From assembly GCF_002812485.1 (NCBI RefSeq), contig NZ_CP025003.1, positions 2,914,001 to 2,978,000 on the forward strand: a DNA stretch of 64,000 nucleotides, given 5' to 3'. Position 1 is the stretch's first letter. The number at the start of each line of letters is the position of its first letter. This DNA comes from Dickeya fangzhongdai (GTDB taxonomy: Bacteria > Pseudomonadota > Gammaproteobacteria > Enterobacterales > Enterobacteriaceae). The position numbers and the translations under genes are program-made. A model generated the notes under the pieces. That model did not search any database. It was not told where the DNA came from and was given only the letters and a program-made list of their open reading frames with translations. Shown piece after piece: positions 26,956 to 36,850 of the stretch.

Positions 26956-27855
26956 TTAGCGGTCCAGCAGCCATTGCTGCGCTGCCGCAAAGAAATGCTG
27001 CGCCAGCATAGTGGCGCGCCCGGCTTCGGCGATCACCACCGCGCCATGACGCGGCATCGGCGCCAGCGTCAACGGTCGCCAGGCCAGCGCCGGCGTCATC
27101 GCCGGCAACAGGCTGCCATTGGGCACAATGCCGCACCCCAACCCGACAAACACGCTTTGAATCAATTGCAGCACCGACGCGCTTTCCACCCGTACCCGCG
27201 GCGTGATTGCCGCTTCACGGAACTGACTGTCCAGATAGCGACGGAAATAACGGCTGGGTTCAGCCAGACACAGCGGAACATTGGCGAGATCCGACAGCGT
27301 CAGCGGACTGTCGCTGTGCAGCTCAGGAAAATGGCGCGGATGATACAGCAGCGACGCGCCCTGCTCCGCCAGCGACGACGCCTGAAAATGCAGCTCGCGC
27401 AGCGTGGTCAATTCGAAAAAACCGATCCCGACATCCACCGTGTGGGCGGTCAGCGCCTCCAGCAACCGATCGGCGCTGAACAGCGATACCTGATAGTCCA
27501 TCTCCGGGTAGGCACGGCTGACCGCCGCCAGCAATTCGGGCAGCGCCATGCTGCATTGCGGCACCGCGCCAATACGCAGCAACCCGCTGGTGCCGCGCGT
27601 GAGCGACGCCACCTCCAGCCGCAGCCCCTGATACACCGACACCATTTCCCGCGCCCAGGCCAATACCCGCTCGCCTTCGGCGGTAAACCCCTCGAAATTG
27701 TTGCCCCGATTGATGAGCGACAGCCCCAGTTCCCGTTCCAGATTCTTCAACCGCATCGACAGCGTCGGCTGGCTGACGAAGCTGGCTTCGGCCGCACGAC
27801 CAAAATGGCGCTCTTTTTCCAGATTGCACAAGTAGATAAGTTGCTTGATGTCCAT
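26956..27855 (-). CDS. LysR-family transcriptional regulator (CynR/OxyR-like)
   Basis: A 299-residue LysR protein: the winged helix-turn-helix at residues about 1-60 (RHFGRAAEASFVSQPTLSMR) and a co-inducer-binding domain after residue 90 (LRIGAVPQCSMALPELL). GGAG six bases upstream supports ATG 27855; a further in-frame ATG lies at 27870. It is divergent from the YdeP-type oxidoreductase gene 203 bp away, the normal arrangement for a LysR regulator and its target. In E. coli ydeP is instead controlled by EvgA, so the control logic here differs (inference). Confidence 0.9.
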   Translation of the reverse strand: MDIKQLIYLCNLEKERHFGRAAEASFVSQPTLSMRLKNLERELGLSLINRGNNFEGFTAEGERVLAWAREMVSVYQGLRLEVASLTRGTSGLLRIGAVPQCSMALPELLAAVSRAYPEMDYQVSLFSADRLLEALTAHTVDVGIGFFELTTLRELHFQASSLAEQGASLLYHPRHFPELHSDSPLTLSDLANVPLCLAEPSRYFRRYLDSQFREAAITPRVRVESASVLQLIQSVFVGLGCGIVPNGSLLPAMTPALAWRPLTLAPMPRHGAVVIAEAGRATMLAQHFFAAAQQWLLDR

Positions 27856-28058
27856 CAGGTTCTCCAACATTGCGGGCCGGGTCAGTATACCACCGCGCCA
27901 TCTGCGTCAGGGGCCGACGCCGCGATAAACCGCCTCTATCCCACTATCACTCCCTTTGATTAGACGCCATACCGACCGCCGCCTACACTCTTGGTTAGCA
28001 AGCAAAGATTTAAAGATTTTTTTACATACTTAAAACATCATCACCTGCGTAGCGAATC

Positions 28059-30368
28059 ATGAAATTCAAATCCTCCATCAAGCCATACCGCGCCGCCGCG
28101 GGCGGCTGGGGCTCTCTCGAAGCCACCACCCGTTTTGTCCTGGACAGCAAACAGGCCCTGAAAAATATCCGCAATTTGATGCGGGTCAATAAAAGCAAAG
28201 GATTCGACTGTCCCGGCTGTGCCTGGGGCGACGACAACAGCAGCACCTTTAGCTTCTGTGAAAACGGCGCTAAAGCGGTCAGTTGGGAAGCCACCCGCAA
28301 AGCCGCCGGGCCAGAGTTCTTCGCCGAACACAGCGTCAGCACGTTGCGCCGCCAGAGCGACTATTTTCTTGAATATCAGGGCCGGTTGACCCATCCGCTG
28401 CGCTATGACCGTGAACACGACCACTACGTGCCGATCGACTGGGGTGACGCGTTCGCGCTGATCGCCCGCCATATCCGTGAACTGGACCACCCGGACCAGA
28501 TGGAACTCTATACCTCCGGCCGCGCCAGTAATGAAGCCTCTTATCTGTATCAGTTGTTCGGCCGTATGGTCGGCACCAACAATTTCCCCGACTGCTCCAA
28601 CATGTGCCATGAAGCCAGCGGCACCGGGCTGAAACAGAGCATCGGCGTCGGTAAGGGCACGGTGCGACTACAGGATTTCGAACACGCCGACGCCATTTTC
28701 GTCTTCGGCCAGAACCCCGGCACCAACCACCCGCGTATGCTGCACAGCCTGCGTCACGCCGCCGATCGCGGCGCACATATCGTGGCGTTTAACACCTTGC
28801 GCGAGCGCGGTCTGGAACGTTTCGCCAACCCGCAGAACCCACTGGAACTGCTGACGCCGTTGTCCGGCACCATCAGCGAAACCTATCTGCAACCCCATCT
28901 GGGCGGCGACATGGCGGCGGTACGCGGCATGGTGAAAGCGCTGCTGGAAACCCACCGCCAGCGGCTGGCCGCGGGCGAAGCGGGACTGTTCGATCAGGCC
29001 TTTATCGACCAGCACACCGACGGCGTGGCGGCGTATCTGCAACAGGTGGACGCCACCTCGTGGGACAAAATCGTACAGCAGTCCGGGTTGAGCGAAGCGC
29101 AGATCCGCTACGTCGCCGGCATTTATCAGCAGTCTGAACGGGTGATCTGCACCTGGGCGATGGGCATCACCCAGCACCGGCATTCGGTAGCGACGGTGCG
29201 GGAAATCGTCAATCTGCAACTGTTGTTCGGCCAGCTCGGCAAGCCGGGCGCCGGCTTGTGCCCGGTGCGTGGTCACAGCAACGTACAGGGCAACCGCACG
29301 ATGGGGATCGATGAAAAACCCGCTGATGTGCTGCTCGACAGTCTGGCGCGTCATTTCAACTTTACCCCGCCGCGCGGCCACGGCCACAACACCGTACAGG
29401 CGCTGGAAGCGATGCTGCGTGATGAGATTCGGGTCCTGATCGCGCTGGGCGGCAACCTGGCCGCCGCCGCGCCGGATACCGACCGCACCGCACAGGCGCT
29501 AAGCCGTTGCGGCCTGACGGTGCACATCAGCACCAAGCTCAACCGCAGCCACCTGATTACCGCGCGGCAGGATACGCTGATTCTGCCGACGCTGGGCCGC
29601 ACCGAACGGGACATGCAGGCCAGCGGCCCGCAGTTTGTTACCGTCGAAGACTCGTTCAGCATGGTGCATGCCTCGGAAGGCATCAGCCCGCCGCTGTCGG
29701 ATCAGCAGCGCTCGGAAACCGCCATCGTCGCCGGCATCGCCCACGCGGTTTTGGGGCGTGACCGGCTCGACTGGCCGGCGCTGGCCGCCGACTATAACCT
29801 GATCCGCGATCACATCGCCGCCACCCTGCCGGGTTTCGCCGACTTCAATCAACGCTGCGCCGAACCGGGCGGCTTCTGGCTCGGCAACGCGGCGGCGGCA
29901 TACCGTTTCAACACCGCCACCGGCAACGCCCGTTTCGGCGCGGCGCCGCTGCCGGACAGCGTGGTGCCCGTTTCCGGCGACGCGCCCGCGCCGTTCACGC
30001 TGCAAACCTTGCGCTCCCACGACCAGTACAACACCACCATTTATGGACTGGACGACCGTTACCGCGGCGTGTACGGCCAGCGCGACGTGCTGTTCATGCA
30101 CCCGGAGGATATTGCCGCGCTTGGGTTGCAGGACGGCGACCGGGTGGATATCGAAACCCTGTGGCATGACCATGTCGAACGCAAAGTCCTCGGTTTCCGG
30201 CTGGTCAGCTACGATATCCCGCGCGGTAATCTGGCGGCCTACTACCCGGAAACCAATCCGCTGGTGCCGCTGTCCAGCTACGGCGAAGACACCTTTACGC
30301 CGACCTCCAAATCGGTGCCGGTACGCATTACGCCCAGTGAGGCCGTAGCGCTGCAACGCATTGCCTGA
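28059..30368 (+). CDS. ydeP: FdhF/YdeP-family molybdopterin oxidoreductase
   Basis: A 769-residue protein of the formate-dehydrogenase-H-like molybdopterin family, closest in layout to E. coli YdeP, an acid-resistance protein of unknown substrate. It has a short CPGCAWGD cysteine pair near residue 51 instead of a complete four-cysteine iron-sulfur site. CSNMCHEASG lies at about 183-192, and GHSNVQGNRTMGI is a pterin-binding block. The C-terminal molydop-binding domain is recognisable at about 640-760 (LRSHDQYNTTIYGLDDRYRG). There is no signal peptide or twin-arginine motif, so it is probably cytoplasmic. The start follows homology. It is divergent from the LysR gene. Confidence 0.88.
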   Translation: MKFKSSIKPYRAAAGGWGSLEATTRFVLDSKQALKNIRNLMRVNKSKGFDCPGCAWGDDNSSTFSFCENGAKAVSWEATRKAAGPEFFAEHSVSTLRRQSDYFLEYQGRLTHPLRYDREHDHYVPIDWGDAFALIARHIRELDHPDQMELYTSGRASNEASYLYQLFGRMVGTNNFPDCSNMCHEASGTGLKQSIGVGKGTVRLQDFEHADAIFVFGQNPGTNHPRMLHSLRHAADRGAHIVAFNTLRERGLERFANPQNPLELLTPLSGTISETYLQPHLGGDMAAVRGMVKALLETHRQRLAAGEAGLFDQAFIDQHTDGVAAYLQQVDATSWDKIVQQSGLSEAQIRYVAGIYQQSERVICTWAMGITQHRHSVATVREIVNLQLLFGQLGKPGAGLCPVRGHSNVQGNRTMGIDEKPADVLLDSLARHFNFTPPRGHGHNTVQALEAMLRDEIRVLIALGGNLAAAAPDTDRTAQALSRCGLTVHISTKLNRSHLITARQDTLILPTLGRTERDMQASGPQFVTVEDSFSMVHASEGISPPLSDQQRSETAIVAGIAHAVLGRDRLDWPALAADYNLIRDHIAATLPGFADFNQRCAEPGGFWLGNAAAAYRFNTATGNARFGAAPLPDSVVPVSGDAPAPFTLQTLRSHDQYNTTIYGLDDRYRGVYGQRDVLFMHPEDIAALGLQDGDRVDIETLWHDHVERKVLGFRLVSYDIPRGNLAAYYPETNPLVPLSSYGEDTFTPTSKSVPVRITPSEAVALQRIA

Positions 30369-30537
30369 TGCATCGGGCCGGGTGGTTTCTTTCATACCCG
30401 GCTGATACATCCCCCATCCATGACTGGTTGCCAGCAACCAACGACAACGGATTGTTTCGTCGTTATTTGCAACCACGCCATACTCAAGTAAGATTAAAAA
30501 GAAGGGTTTAATAATTGTGGTCCCAAGGAGATAAAAC

Positions 30538-30744
30538 ATGTTGAAGGCAACCCGCAGGTATCTTCGCGCCGCCGGCAGCATTTTAGATCTGATGCCAGCG
30601 ACAGACTATTTGGCAGACATCGGTAAGAAAAACGATGCTGAAAGAATGGCCAGTGATTTTCAGGCCATAGGCGACGACCTCAGAGTAGCAATGAATGCAT
30701 ACGGAAGAAAAAAAGGAATCGAATCAGGCATTGCAAAGCGCTGA
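30538..30744 (+). CDS. Small hypothetical protein upstream of DUF2335 protein
   Basis: A 68-residue basic protein (MLKATRRYLRAAGSILDLMP, then DYLADIGKKNDAERMASDFQ) that I cannot assign to a family. AAGGAG seven bases before the ATG is a strong ribosome site. There is no signal peptide or clear membrane helix. It overlaps the next gene by 50 bp in another frame, a sign of coupled translation. G+C is clearly lower than in ydeP and rnb on either side, suggesting a transferred two-gene cassette. Confidence 0.75.
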   Translation: MLKATRRYLRAAGSILDLMPATDYLADIGKKNDAERMASDFQAIGDDLRVAMNAYGRKKGIESGIAKR

Positions 30745-31204
30745 TACGCATAATAGGGAAAATGAAGAAGCCCGAGCACTTGCCGAAAAAGTCGAGTCCA
30801 CTCTGATTGAAAACCCGATATTTCTTGAACGTCTGCTTGATCGGCCGCAGATCAAGGCCATGGTTTCTTCCACATTCTTCCGTGGGCCTCTTCCCCCTCC
30901 AGAAATGTTGAGGGAATACAACGACATCGTACCAGACGGTGCTGAAAGGATCATGGCAAAAAGCGAGCGGGAGCAAGCTCATCGCCATCGTATTACTGAA
31001 AAGAGTCTTGACGGTGAGATGAGCAGAGACAAACGTGGTCAATGGATGGCGTTTGCCATTACTATGACTATCTTGGTGATCGCAACTCTTTTTGCCTGGA
31101 AGGGCGAAATGGTATTTGCCGGGACGTTAATCACCCTTGATTTAATCGGACTGGCTTCAGTGTTTGTTATTGGAAGATATCGTCCTTCCAATAACAGCGA
31201 GTAA
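30695..31204 (+). CDS. DUF2335-family membrane protein
   Basis: A 169-residue protein with a charged helical N-terminal half and two C-terminal membrane helices (about 117-135 and 139-158). The block GPLPPPEMLREYNDIVPDGA, then ERIMAKSEREQAHRHRI, is the signature of DUF2335 (function unknown). It starts inside the upstream 68-residue gene with only a weak ribosome site, so it probably depends on translation of that gene. The N-terminal half likely faces the cytoplasm (inference). It is low in G+C and lies between the backbone genes ydeP and rnb. Confidence 0.82.
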   Translation: MHTEEKKESNQALQSADTHNRENEEARALAEKVESTLIENPIFLERLLDRPQIKAMVSSTFFRGPLPPPEMLREYNDIVPDGAERIMAKSEREQAHRHRITEKSLDGEMSRDKRGQWMAFAITMTILVIATLFAWKGEMVFAGTLITLDLIGLASVFVIGRYRPSNNSE

Positions 31205-31345
31205 CCCACCAGCACACCCCAAGACTTGGCCCGACCATACCTGCCTTGCGCAGGCTATTCATGTGCAGCAACGCTTGCCGCCAGCGGCCGATTCGCGTAA
31301 AACTGTCTGCCGCTAAAGCCACTATTAACCGCAATTCTGGACGCT

Positions 31346-33277
31346 ATGTTTCAAGACAATCCGCTGCTTGCGCAGCTTAAACAGCAACTCCACTCTCAGA
31401 CGCCACGAGCGGAAGGCATCGTCAAAGCCACCGACAAAGGATTCGGTTTTCTTGAAGCCGACGCGCAGAAGAGCTATTTCATCCCGCCGCCGCACATGAA
31501 GAAAGTGATGCACGGCGACCGTATCATCGCCACGCTGCATACCGAGAAAGAACGTGAAATCGCCGAGCCGGAAACGCTGGTGGAACCGTTCCTGACCCGT
31601 TTTGTCGGTCGGGTGCAGAAAAAAGACGACCGTCTGTCCATCGTGCCGGACCATCCGCTGCTGAAAGACGCCATTCCCTGCCGCCCTGCGCGCGGGGTTG
31701 AGCAGGACTTTAAAGAAGGCGACTGGGCGGTAGCGGAAATGCGCCGCCATCCGCTGAAAGGCGACCGTGGATTTTTTGCCGATCTGACGCAGTACATTAC
31801 CACCGGCGACGACCCGCTGGCGCCCTGGTGGGTGACGCTGTCGCGCCATAATCTGGAACGCGTTGCGCCGGACGCAGACGCGGCCGATCTCGACGACGGC
31901 CAGCTTGAACGTGAAGACCTGACCAGGCTGGACTTCGTCACCATCGACAGCGCCAGTACCGAAGATATGGATGACGCGCTGTATGTGCAGGACAACGGCG
32001 ACGGCACGCTGGACATGACCGTGGCAATCGCCGATCCGACCGCCTACGTGCGCGCCGACAGCGAGCTGGACGCCATCGCCCGTCAGCGCGCGTTCACCAA
32101 CTACCTGCCCGGCTTCAATATTCCGATGCTGCCGCGTCACCTGTCGGACGACATCTGCTCGCTGCGCCCGAACGAACGTCGTCCGGTGCTGGCCTGCCGT
32201 ATGACGATCGCCGCCGACGGCGCGCTGAGCCAGATTCGCTTCTTTGCCGCCTGGATCGAGTCGCGCGCCAAACTGGTGTACGACGAGGTGTCCGACTGGC
32301 TGGAGCAACAGGGCGACTGGCAGCCGGAAAGCGATAATATTGCCGGCCAGATCCGCCTGCTGCATCGCGTGTGTCAGGCCCGGAGCGCCTGGCGCACCAC
32401 CCACGCGCTGGTTTTCCGCGACCGTCCGGACTACCGTTTCCTGCTGGGTGAAAACGGCGAGGTGCTGGATATCGTCACCGAACCGCGTCGTATCGCCAAC
32501 CGCATCGTGGAAGAAGCGATGATCGCCGCCAACGTCTGCGCGGCACAGGTATTGCGCGACGAACTGGGCTTTGGCATCTACAACGTCCACAACGGTTTCG
32601 ACCCGGTCAGCATCGATCAGGCGGTAGCGGTACTGGAAAGCAACGGTATTCAGGCCGATGCTCAGCAACTGCTGACGCTGGACGGCTTCTGCATTTTACG
32701 CCGCGAACTGGACGCCCAGCCGACCCAGTTCCTCGACAGCCGTATTCGCCGCTTCCAGACATTTGCGGAAATCAGCACCGCGCCCGGCCCGCACTTCGGT
32801 CTGGGGCTGGAGGCTTACGCCACCTGGACCTCGCCGATCCGTAAATACGGCGATATGGTCAACCACCGGTTGCTGAAAGCGATCATCACGCATACTCCGG
32901 CGGAAAAACCGCAGGATGAAGTGACGCTGCAACTGGCCGAGCGCCGCCGTCTCAACCGGATGGCGGAACGCGACGTCAGCGACTGGCTGTACGCCCGTTT
33001 CCTGAAAGGCAAAGCCGGCACCGACGCTCGTTTTAGCGCCGAGATTATCGACGTGAATCGCGGCGGTCTGCGCGTGCGGTTGCTGGACAATGGCGCCACC
33101 GCCTTTATTCCGGCCTCGTTCATTCACGCGGTGCGCGACGAACTGGTGTGCAGTCAGGACACCGGCATCGTCACGGTGAAAGGCGAACCGGTCTACCGTC
33201 AGAGCGACACCCTGACGGTGATGCTGACCGAGGTGCGGCTCGAAACCCGCAGCATCATCGCCAAACCGGCGGCCTGA
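31346..33277 (+). CDS. rnb: Exoribonuclease II
   Basis: A 643-residue RNase II close to the E. coli enzyme in length and sequence. Two N-terminal cold-shock domains are followed by the catalytic RNB domain with the four-Asp centre in [15 protein letters not shown] (about residues 201-214), and by a C-terminal S1 domain. It degrades single-stranded RNA processively from the 3' end. The start is [16 protein letters not shown] strong terminator follows. Confidence 0.97.
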   Translation: MFQDNPLLAQLKQQLHSQTPRAEGIVKATDKGFGFLEADAQKSYFIPPPHMKKVMHGDRIIATLHTEKEREIAEPETLVEPFLTRFVGRVQKKDDRLSIVPDHPLLKDAIPCRPARGVEQDFKEGDWAVAEMRRHPLKGDRGFFADLTQYITTGDDPLAPWWVTLSRHNLERVAPDADAADLDDGQLEREDLTRLDFVTIDSASTEDMDDALYVQDNGDGTLDMTVAIADPTAYVRADSELDAIARQRAFTNYLPGFNIPMLPRHLSDDICSLRPNERRPVLACRMTIAADGALSQIRFFAAWIESRAKLVYDEVSDWLEQQGDWQPESDNIAGQIRLLHRVCQARSAWRTTHALVFRDRPDYRFLLGENGEVLDIVTEPRRIANRIVEEAMIAANVCAAQVLRDELGFGIYNVHNGFDPVSIDQAVAVLESNGIQADAQQLLTLDGFCILRRELDAQPTQFLDSRIRRFQTFAEISTAPGPHFGLGLEAYATWTSPIRKYGDMVNHRLLKAIITHTPAEKPQDEVTLQLAERRRLNRMAERDVSDWLYARFLKGKAGTDARFSAEIIDVNRGGLRVRLLDNGATAFIPASFIHAVRDELVCSQDTGIVTVKGEPVYRQSDTLTVMLTEVRLETRSIIAKPAA

Positions 33278-33291
33278 TTCGCGCCAGTCCT

Positions 33292-33320
33292 ACGCCATCC
33301 ATTCGGGTGGCGTTTTTTTT
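33292..33320 (+). terminator. Rho-independent terminator of rnb
   Basis: ACGCCATCC and GGGTGGCGT form a 9-bp stem (one G-T pair) with a short ATTC loop, followed by eight T. It lies 15 bp after the rnb stop. Confidence 0.9.
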
Positions 33321-33381
33321 ATCGTCGGATCGACCGCCGCCCTCCCCCTACAAGACATAGCGACATAACGGAGATGTGAAC

Positions 33382-34299
33382 ATGAAAAGCATCACACTGG
33401 GAAAAAGTACCCTGTCGGTCCCGAACATTGCGCTGGGCTGCATGCGGCTGGCGGGCAAGACGCAGCAGGACGCGGTGACGTTGTTGCAGACGGCGCTCGA
33501 CGCCGGGATCAATTTCTTTGACCATGCCGATATCTACGGCGGCGGGCGTTCCGAAGAGGTGTTCGCCGCCGCAGTGCGTCAGGCCGGCATCGCCCGCGAC
33601 CAACTGCTGATACAAAGCAAATGCGGTATCCGCCCCGGCTTTTTTGATTTCTCCAAAGCGCACATCATCGCCGCCGTCGAAGGCAGCCTGAAACGCCTGA
33701 ATACCGATTACCTTGATGCCTTACTGCTGCACCGCCCGGACACGCTGTGCGAGCCGGACGAAGTCGCCGCCGCGTTTGACGAACTGGAAGCCAGCGGCAA
33801 GGTGCGCCATTTTGGCGTTAGCAACCAGCATCCGTTGCAGGTTGAATTGCTGAAAACCGCGGTGCGCCAGCCGCTGATTGCCAACCAGTTGCAGCTCAGC
33901 ATTATGCACACGCCGATGATCGACGCCGGCCTCAACGTCAATATGACCCATGCGCCGTCACTCCACCACGACGGCATGGTGCTGGAATACAGCCGGTTGC
34001 AGGGGATGACGATTCAGGCGTGGTCGCCGTTCCAGTACGGCTTTTTTGACGGCGTGTTCGTAGATAATGATAAGTTTCCGCAACTGAACGCCGCCCTGAG
34101 CCACATCGCCGGGCAGCACGGCGTGTCCACCACCGCCCTCGCCGCGGCCTGGATTCTGCGCCATCCGGCCAGCATGCAGGTGATTGTCGGCAGTATGGAC
34201 CCGCATCGTCTGCAAGATATCGCCACCGCTTCCGAACTGCGCATCAGCCGCGAGGAGTGGTACGAAATCTACCGTGCCGCCGGCAACAAACTGCCCTGA
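33382..34299 (+). CDS. Aldo/keto reductase (YdhF-like)
   Basis: A 305-residue TIM-barrel oxidoreductase of the AKR superfamily. The tetrad can be placed: Asp and Tyr in FFDHADIYGGG (about residue 48-58), Lys in LLIQSKCGI, and His in LLLHRPD. The C-terminal NADPH-binding motif is VIVGSMDPHRLQ. It most resembles E. coli YdhF-type reductases; the physiological carbonyl substrate is unknown. GGAG eight bases before ATG 33382 favours this start over the GTG at 33376. A single gene. Confidence 0.9.
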   Translation: MKSITLGKSTLSVPNIALGCMRLAGKTQQDAVTLLQTALDAGINFFDHADIYGGGRSEEVFAAAVRQAGIARDQLLIQSKCGIRPGFFDFSKAHIIAAVEGSLKRLNTDYLDALLLHRPDTLCEPDEVAAAFDELEASGKVRHFGVSNQHPLQVELLKTAVRQPLIANQLQLSIMHTPMIDAGLNVNMTHAPSLHHDGMVLEYSRLQGMTIQAWSPFQYGFFDGVFVDNDKFPQLNAALSHIAGQHGVSTTALAAAWILRHPASMQVIVGSMDPHRLQDIATASELRISREEWYEIYRAAGNKLP

Positions 34300-34520
34300 A
34301 ATCTCCGCCCGGCGCTCGCCGGGCGTATCATCCCCACGCGCTTACGCGCTTTTGCCCTGACAGCAGGTTATTCAGCCTGTACCGACATCACATTTCATCA
34401 CCGCGCACCGACTGCCCTTCCTGCTGTGGAAACCGGCGAAAAACCGTTTTCATAACAAAAATATAGCTTTGTTCACATTTTTGTCTTGTTCTGGCTACGC
34501 CGGCTAACTGCTGCACTATG

Positions 34521-34609
34521 TTATTTATTGATACACGGTATTTATTGATATCACTGTGTTTATCGATATCCCGGCGTCTGCGATGACCCGGTGTTTATGA
34601 TGTCTCGCG
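34521..34609. repeat. Five degenerate ~18-bp tandem units upstream of cstA
   Basis: Units at 34521, 34539, 34557, 34575 (17 bp) and 34592 share TRTTTATYGATRTC-CGG to decreasing degree. The array occupies the promoter or leader region of the CstA-family gene, ending 88 bp before its start. The 397-bp gap 34300-34696 otherwise holds a GC-rich hairpin just after the reductase gene and a TTCACATTTTT half-site that might be part of a CRP site. Confidence 0.6.
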
Positions 34610-34696
34610 TTATCCGTTTCGCCGTAAGGCGACGCCTTGACAGGCCGTCAGACATTGCCGGCGGCCGGGAATGACAACCAGTCAGGAGTCAGTGAG

Positions 34697-36763
34697 ATGA
34701 AAACCATTAAAAACATATCGATCTGGATTGCCGTAGCCATAGCGGGCGCCGTGGCGTTCGCCATGCTGGCCTTGAACCGGGGTGAGCATGTGAACGCCGT
34801 CTGGCTGGTGATTGCGGCTGTCGCCTGTTACAGCATTGCTTACCGCTTCTACAGTCTGTTTATTGCGCGCCGGGTGTTTGAACTGGATGACCGCCGTCTG
34901 ACCCCGGCCGAGCGCCGCAACGACGGGCTGGATTATGTCCCGACCAACAAATGGGTGTTGTTCGGCCACCATTTTGCCGCCATCGCCGGCGCCGGCCCGC
35001 TGGTGGGGCCGATTCTGGCCGCACAGATGGGCTTTCTGCCGGGGACGTTGTGGATTTTGATTGGCGTCATGCTGGCCGGCGCGGTGCAGGATTTTCTGGT
35101 GTTGTTTATCTCCACCCGGCGCGACGGCCGCTCATTGGGTGAAATGGCGCGTCAGGAACTGGGCTCCTTCGCTGGGGTAGTCACCATGCTGGGCGCGCTG
35201 GGCGTCATGATCATCATCCTGTCGGCGCTGGCGCTGGTAGTGGTCAAAGCGTTGGCCAACAGCCCGTGGGGGATGTTCACGATCGCCGCCACCATCCCGA
35301 TTGCGCTGTTCATGGGCGTCTATATGCGATTCCTGCGGCCGGGCAAGATTGCCGAAGTGTCGCTGATCGGCTTTGTGCTGATGATGATGGCGATTGTCTA
35401 CGGCGGCGACATCGCCGCGCATCCCTATTGGGGACCGTTCTTCACCCTCAAAGGCACGACGCTGACCTGGGTGCTGGTGATTTACGGGTTTGTCGCGTCG
35501 GTACTGCCGGTGTGGCTGCTGCTGGCGCCGCGTGACTATCTGTCCACATTCCTGAAGATCGGCGTGATCGTCGGGCTGGCGATTGGCATTCTGTTTGCGA
35601 TGCCGGAGCTGAAAATGCCTGCGGTTTCGCGCTTTATCGACGGCAGCGGACCGGTGTTCTCCGGCAGCCTGTTCCCGTTCCTGTTCATCACCATCGCCTG
35701 CGGCGCCATCTCCGGCTTCCATGCGCTGGTCTCCAGCGGCACCACGCCCAAGCTGGTTGAGCGTGAAAGCCATATTCGTTTTATCGGTTACGGCGCCATG
35801 CTGATGGAATCTTTCGTGGCGATCATGGCGCTGATTTGCGCCTCAGTGATCGACCCCGGCGTCTACTTCGCCATGAATGCGCCGGCTGCGCTGATTGGCA
35901 CCACCGTGGAAAACGCCGCGCAGGTGATCAGCGGGTGGGGTTTCGTCATCACGCCGAATGATTTGACCAACATCGCCAAAGACGTGGGCGAAGCGTCGAT
36001 TCTGTCCCGCGCCGGCGGCGCGCCGACCTTTGCCGTCGGCATGGCGCATATCATCACGGAGATCTTCAACAGCCGGGCCATGATGGCGTTTTGGTACCAC
36101 TTTGCCATTCTGTTCGAAGCGCTGTTTATTCTTACCGCCGTGGACGCCGGTACCCGCGCCTGCCGGTTCATGGTGCAGGATTTGGCCGGGTTGGTGGTGC
36201 CGAATATGGGCAAGAGCCACTCCTGGCTGGGCAATATGTCCGGGACCACCGTGGCGGTGGCCGGCTGGGGATTCTTCGTCTATCAGGGCGTGATCGACCC
36301 GCTGGGCGGCATCAACACGCTGTGGCCGCTGTTCGGCATCGGTAACCAGATGCTGGCCTCCATGGCGCTGATCCTCGGCACCGTGGTGCTGTTTAAAATG
36401 AAGAAACAGCGCTACGCCTGGGTGACGATGCTGCCTACCGCCTGGCTGTTCATCACGTCGATGACCGCCGGCTGGCAGAAGATTTTCCACGAAAAACCCA
36501 GCATCGGTTTTCTGGCGCAGGCCAAACGTTTCTCCACCGGCATCGAATCCGGCACGCTGATCGCCCCGGCGAAAAACATGCAGGATATGGCAACCATTGT
36601 GTTCAGCAACCAGATTAACGCCGTCCTGTGCGGTTTCTTCATGCTGGTCGCCGTCACCATGCTGGTCGCCGCGTTCTTCGCCATCCGTCGGGCGCTGCGC
36701 AGCGACAAACCCACAACGCACGAAACAACGGCGGCATGGCGTGAGGAAGCGCATAACGGCTGA
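34697..36763 (+). CDS. cstA: CstA-family pyruvate/peptide transporter
   Basis: A 688-residue integral membrane protein with about 16-18 helices. It matches both E. coli CstA (carbon-starvation peptide/pyruvate transporter) and BtsT across the whole length: FGHHFAAIAGAGPLVGP, SGFHALVSSGTTPKLVE and LTAVDAGTRACRFM. Some segments (DYVPTNKWVLFGHHF) are nearer BtsT, so the exact ortholog is not settled. ATG 34697 has AGGAG eight bases upstream; the frame extends to 34637. Convergent with kdgT. No BtsS/BtsR-type sensor genes are adjacent. Confidence 0.88.
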   Translation: MKTIKNISIWIAVAIAGAVAFAMLALNRGEHVNAVWLVIAAVACYSIAYRFYSLFIARRVFELDDRRLTPAERRNDGLDYVPTNKWVLFGHHFAAIAGAGPLVGPILAAQMGFLPGTLWILIGVMLAGAVQDFLVLFISTRRDGRSLGEMARQELGSFAGVVTMLGALGVMIIILSALALVVVKALANSPWGMFTIAATIPIALFMGVYMRFLRPGKIAEVSLIGFVLMMMAIVYGGDIAAHPYWGPFFTLKGTTLTWVLVIYGFVASVLPVWLLLAPRDYLSTFLKIGVIVGLAIGILFAMPELKMPAVSRFIDGSGPVFSGSLFPFLFITIACGAISGFHALVSSGTTPKLVERESHIRFIGYGAMLMESFVAIMALICASVIDPGVYFAMNAPAALIGTTVENAAQVISGWGFVITPNDLTNIAKDVGEASILSRAGGAPTFAVGMAHIITEIFNSRAMMAFWYHFAILFEALFILTAVDAGTRACRFMVQDLAGLVVPNMGKSHSWLGNMSGTTVAVAGWGFFVYQGVIDPLGGINTLWPLFGIGNQMLASMALILGTVVLFKMKKQRYAWVTMLPTAWLFITSMTAGWQKIFHEKPSIGFLAQAKRFSTGIESGTLIAPAKNMQDMATIVFSNQINAVLCGFFMLVAVTMLVAAFFAIRRALRSDKPTTHETTAAWREEAHNG

Positions 36764-36813
36764 TAGCCGTACCCGCCAACGTTGATGCCCACCGGGCGTT
36801 TCCGCTGGCGGAG

Positions 36814-36842
36814 CACGCCTCCTCTTTTACGGAGGAGGCGTG
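36814..36842. terminator. Bidirectional hairpin between cstA and kdgT
   Basis: CACGCCTCCTC (36814-36824) and GAGGAGGCGTG (36832-36842) make a perfect 11-bp stem with a 7-base loop between two convergent genes. There is no strong U-run on either side, but its position suits a shared terminator. Confidence 0.65.
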
Positions 36843-36850
36843 ACCGGCAT

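Noticed and set aside
26890..27963. 357-codon open frame antisense to the LysR gene
   Set aside because: Arg/Gln-rich low-information product; the LysR protein on the other strand has clear domains and a ribosome site.
29499..30581. 360-codon open frame antisense to ydeP
   Set aside because: Composition is typical of a shadow frame and it covers the catalytic gene almost fully; no family features.
31325..32668. 447-codon open frame antisense to rnb
   Set aside because: Its translation is Gln/Arg/His/Val-rich without domains, as expected from the complementary strand of a GC-rich gene. The plus-strand RNase II is certain.
34470..34492. Full CRP site upstream of cstA
   Set aside because: Only one half (TTCACATTTT) fits; the other half lacks TGTGA.
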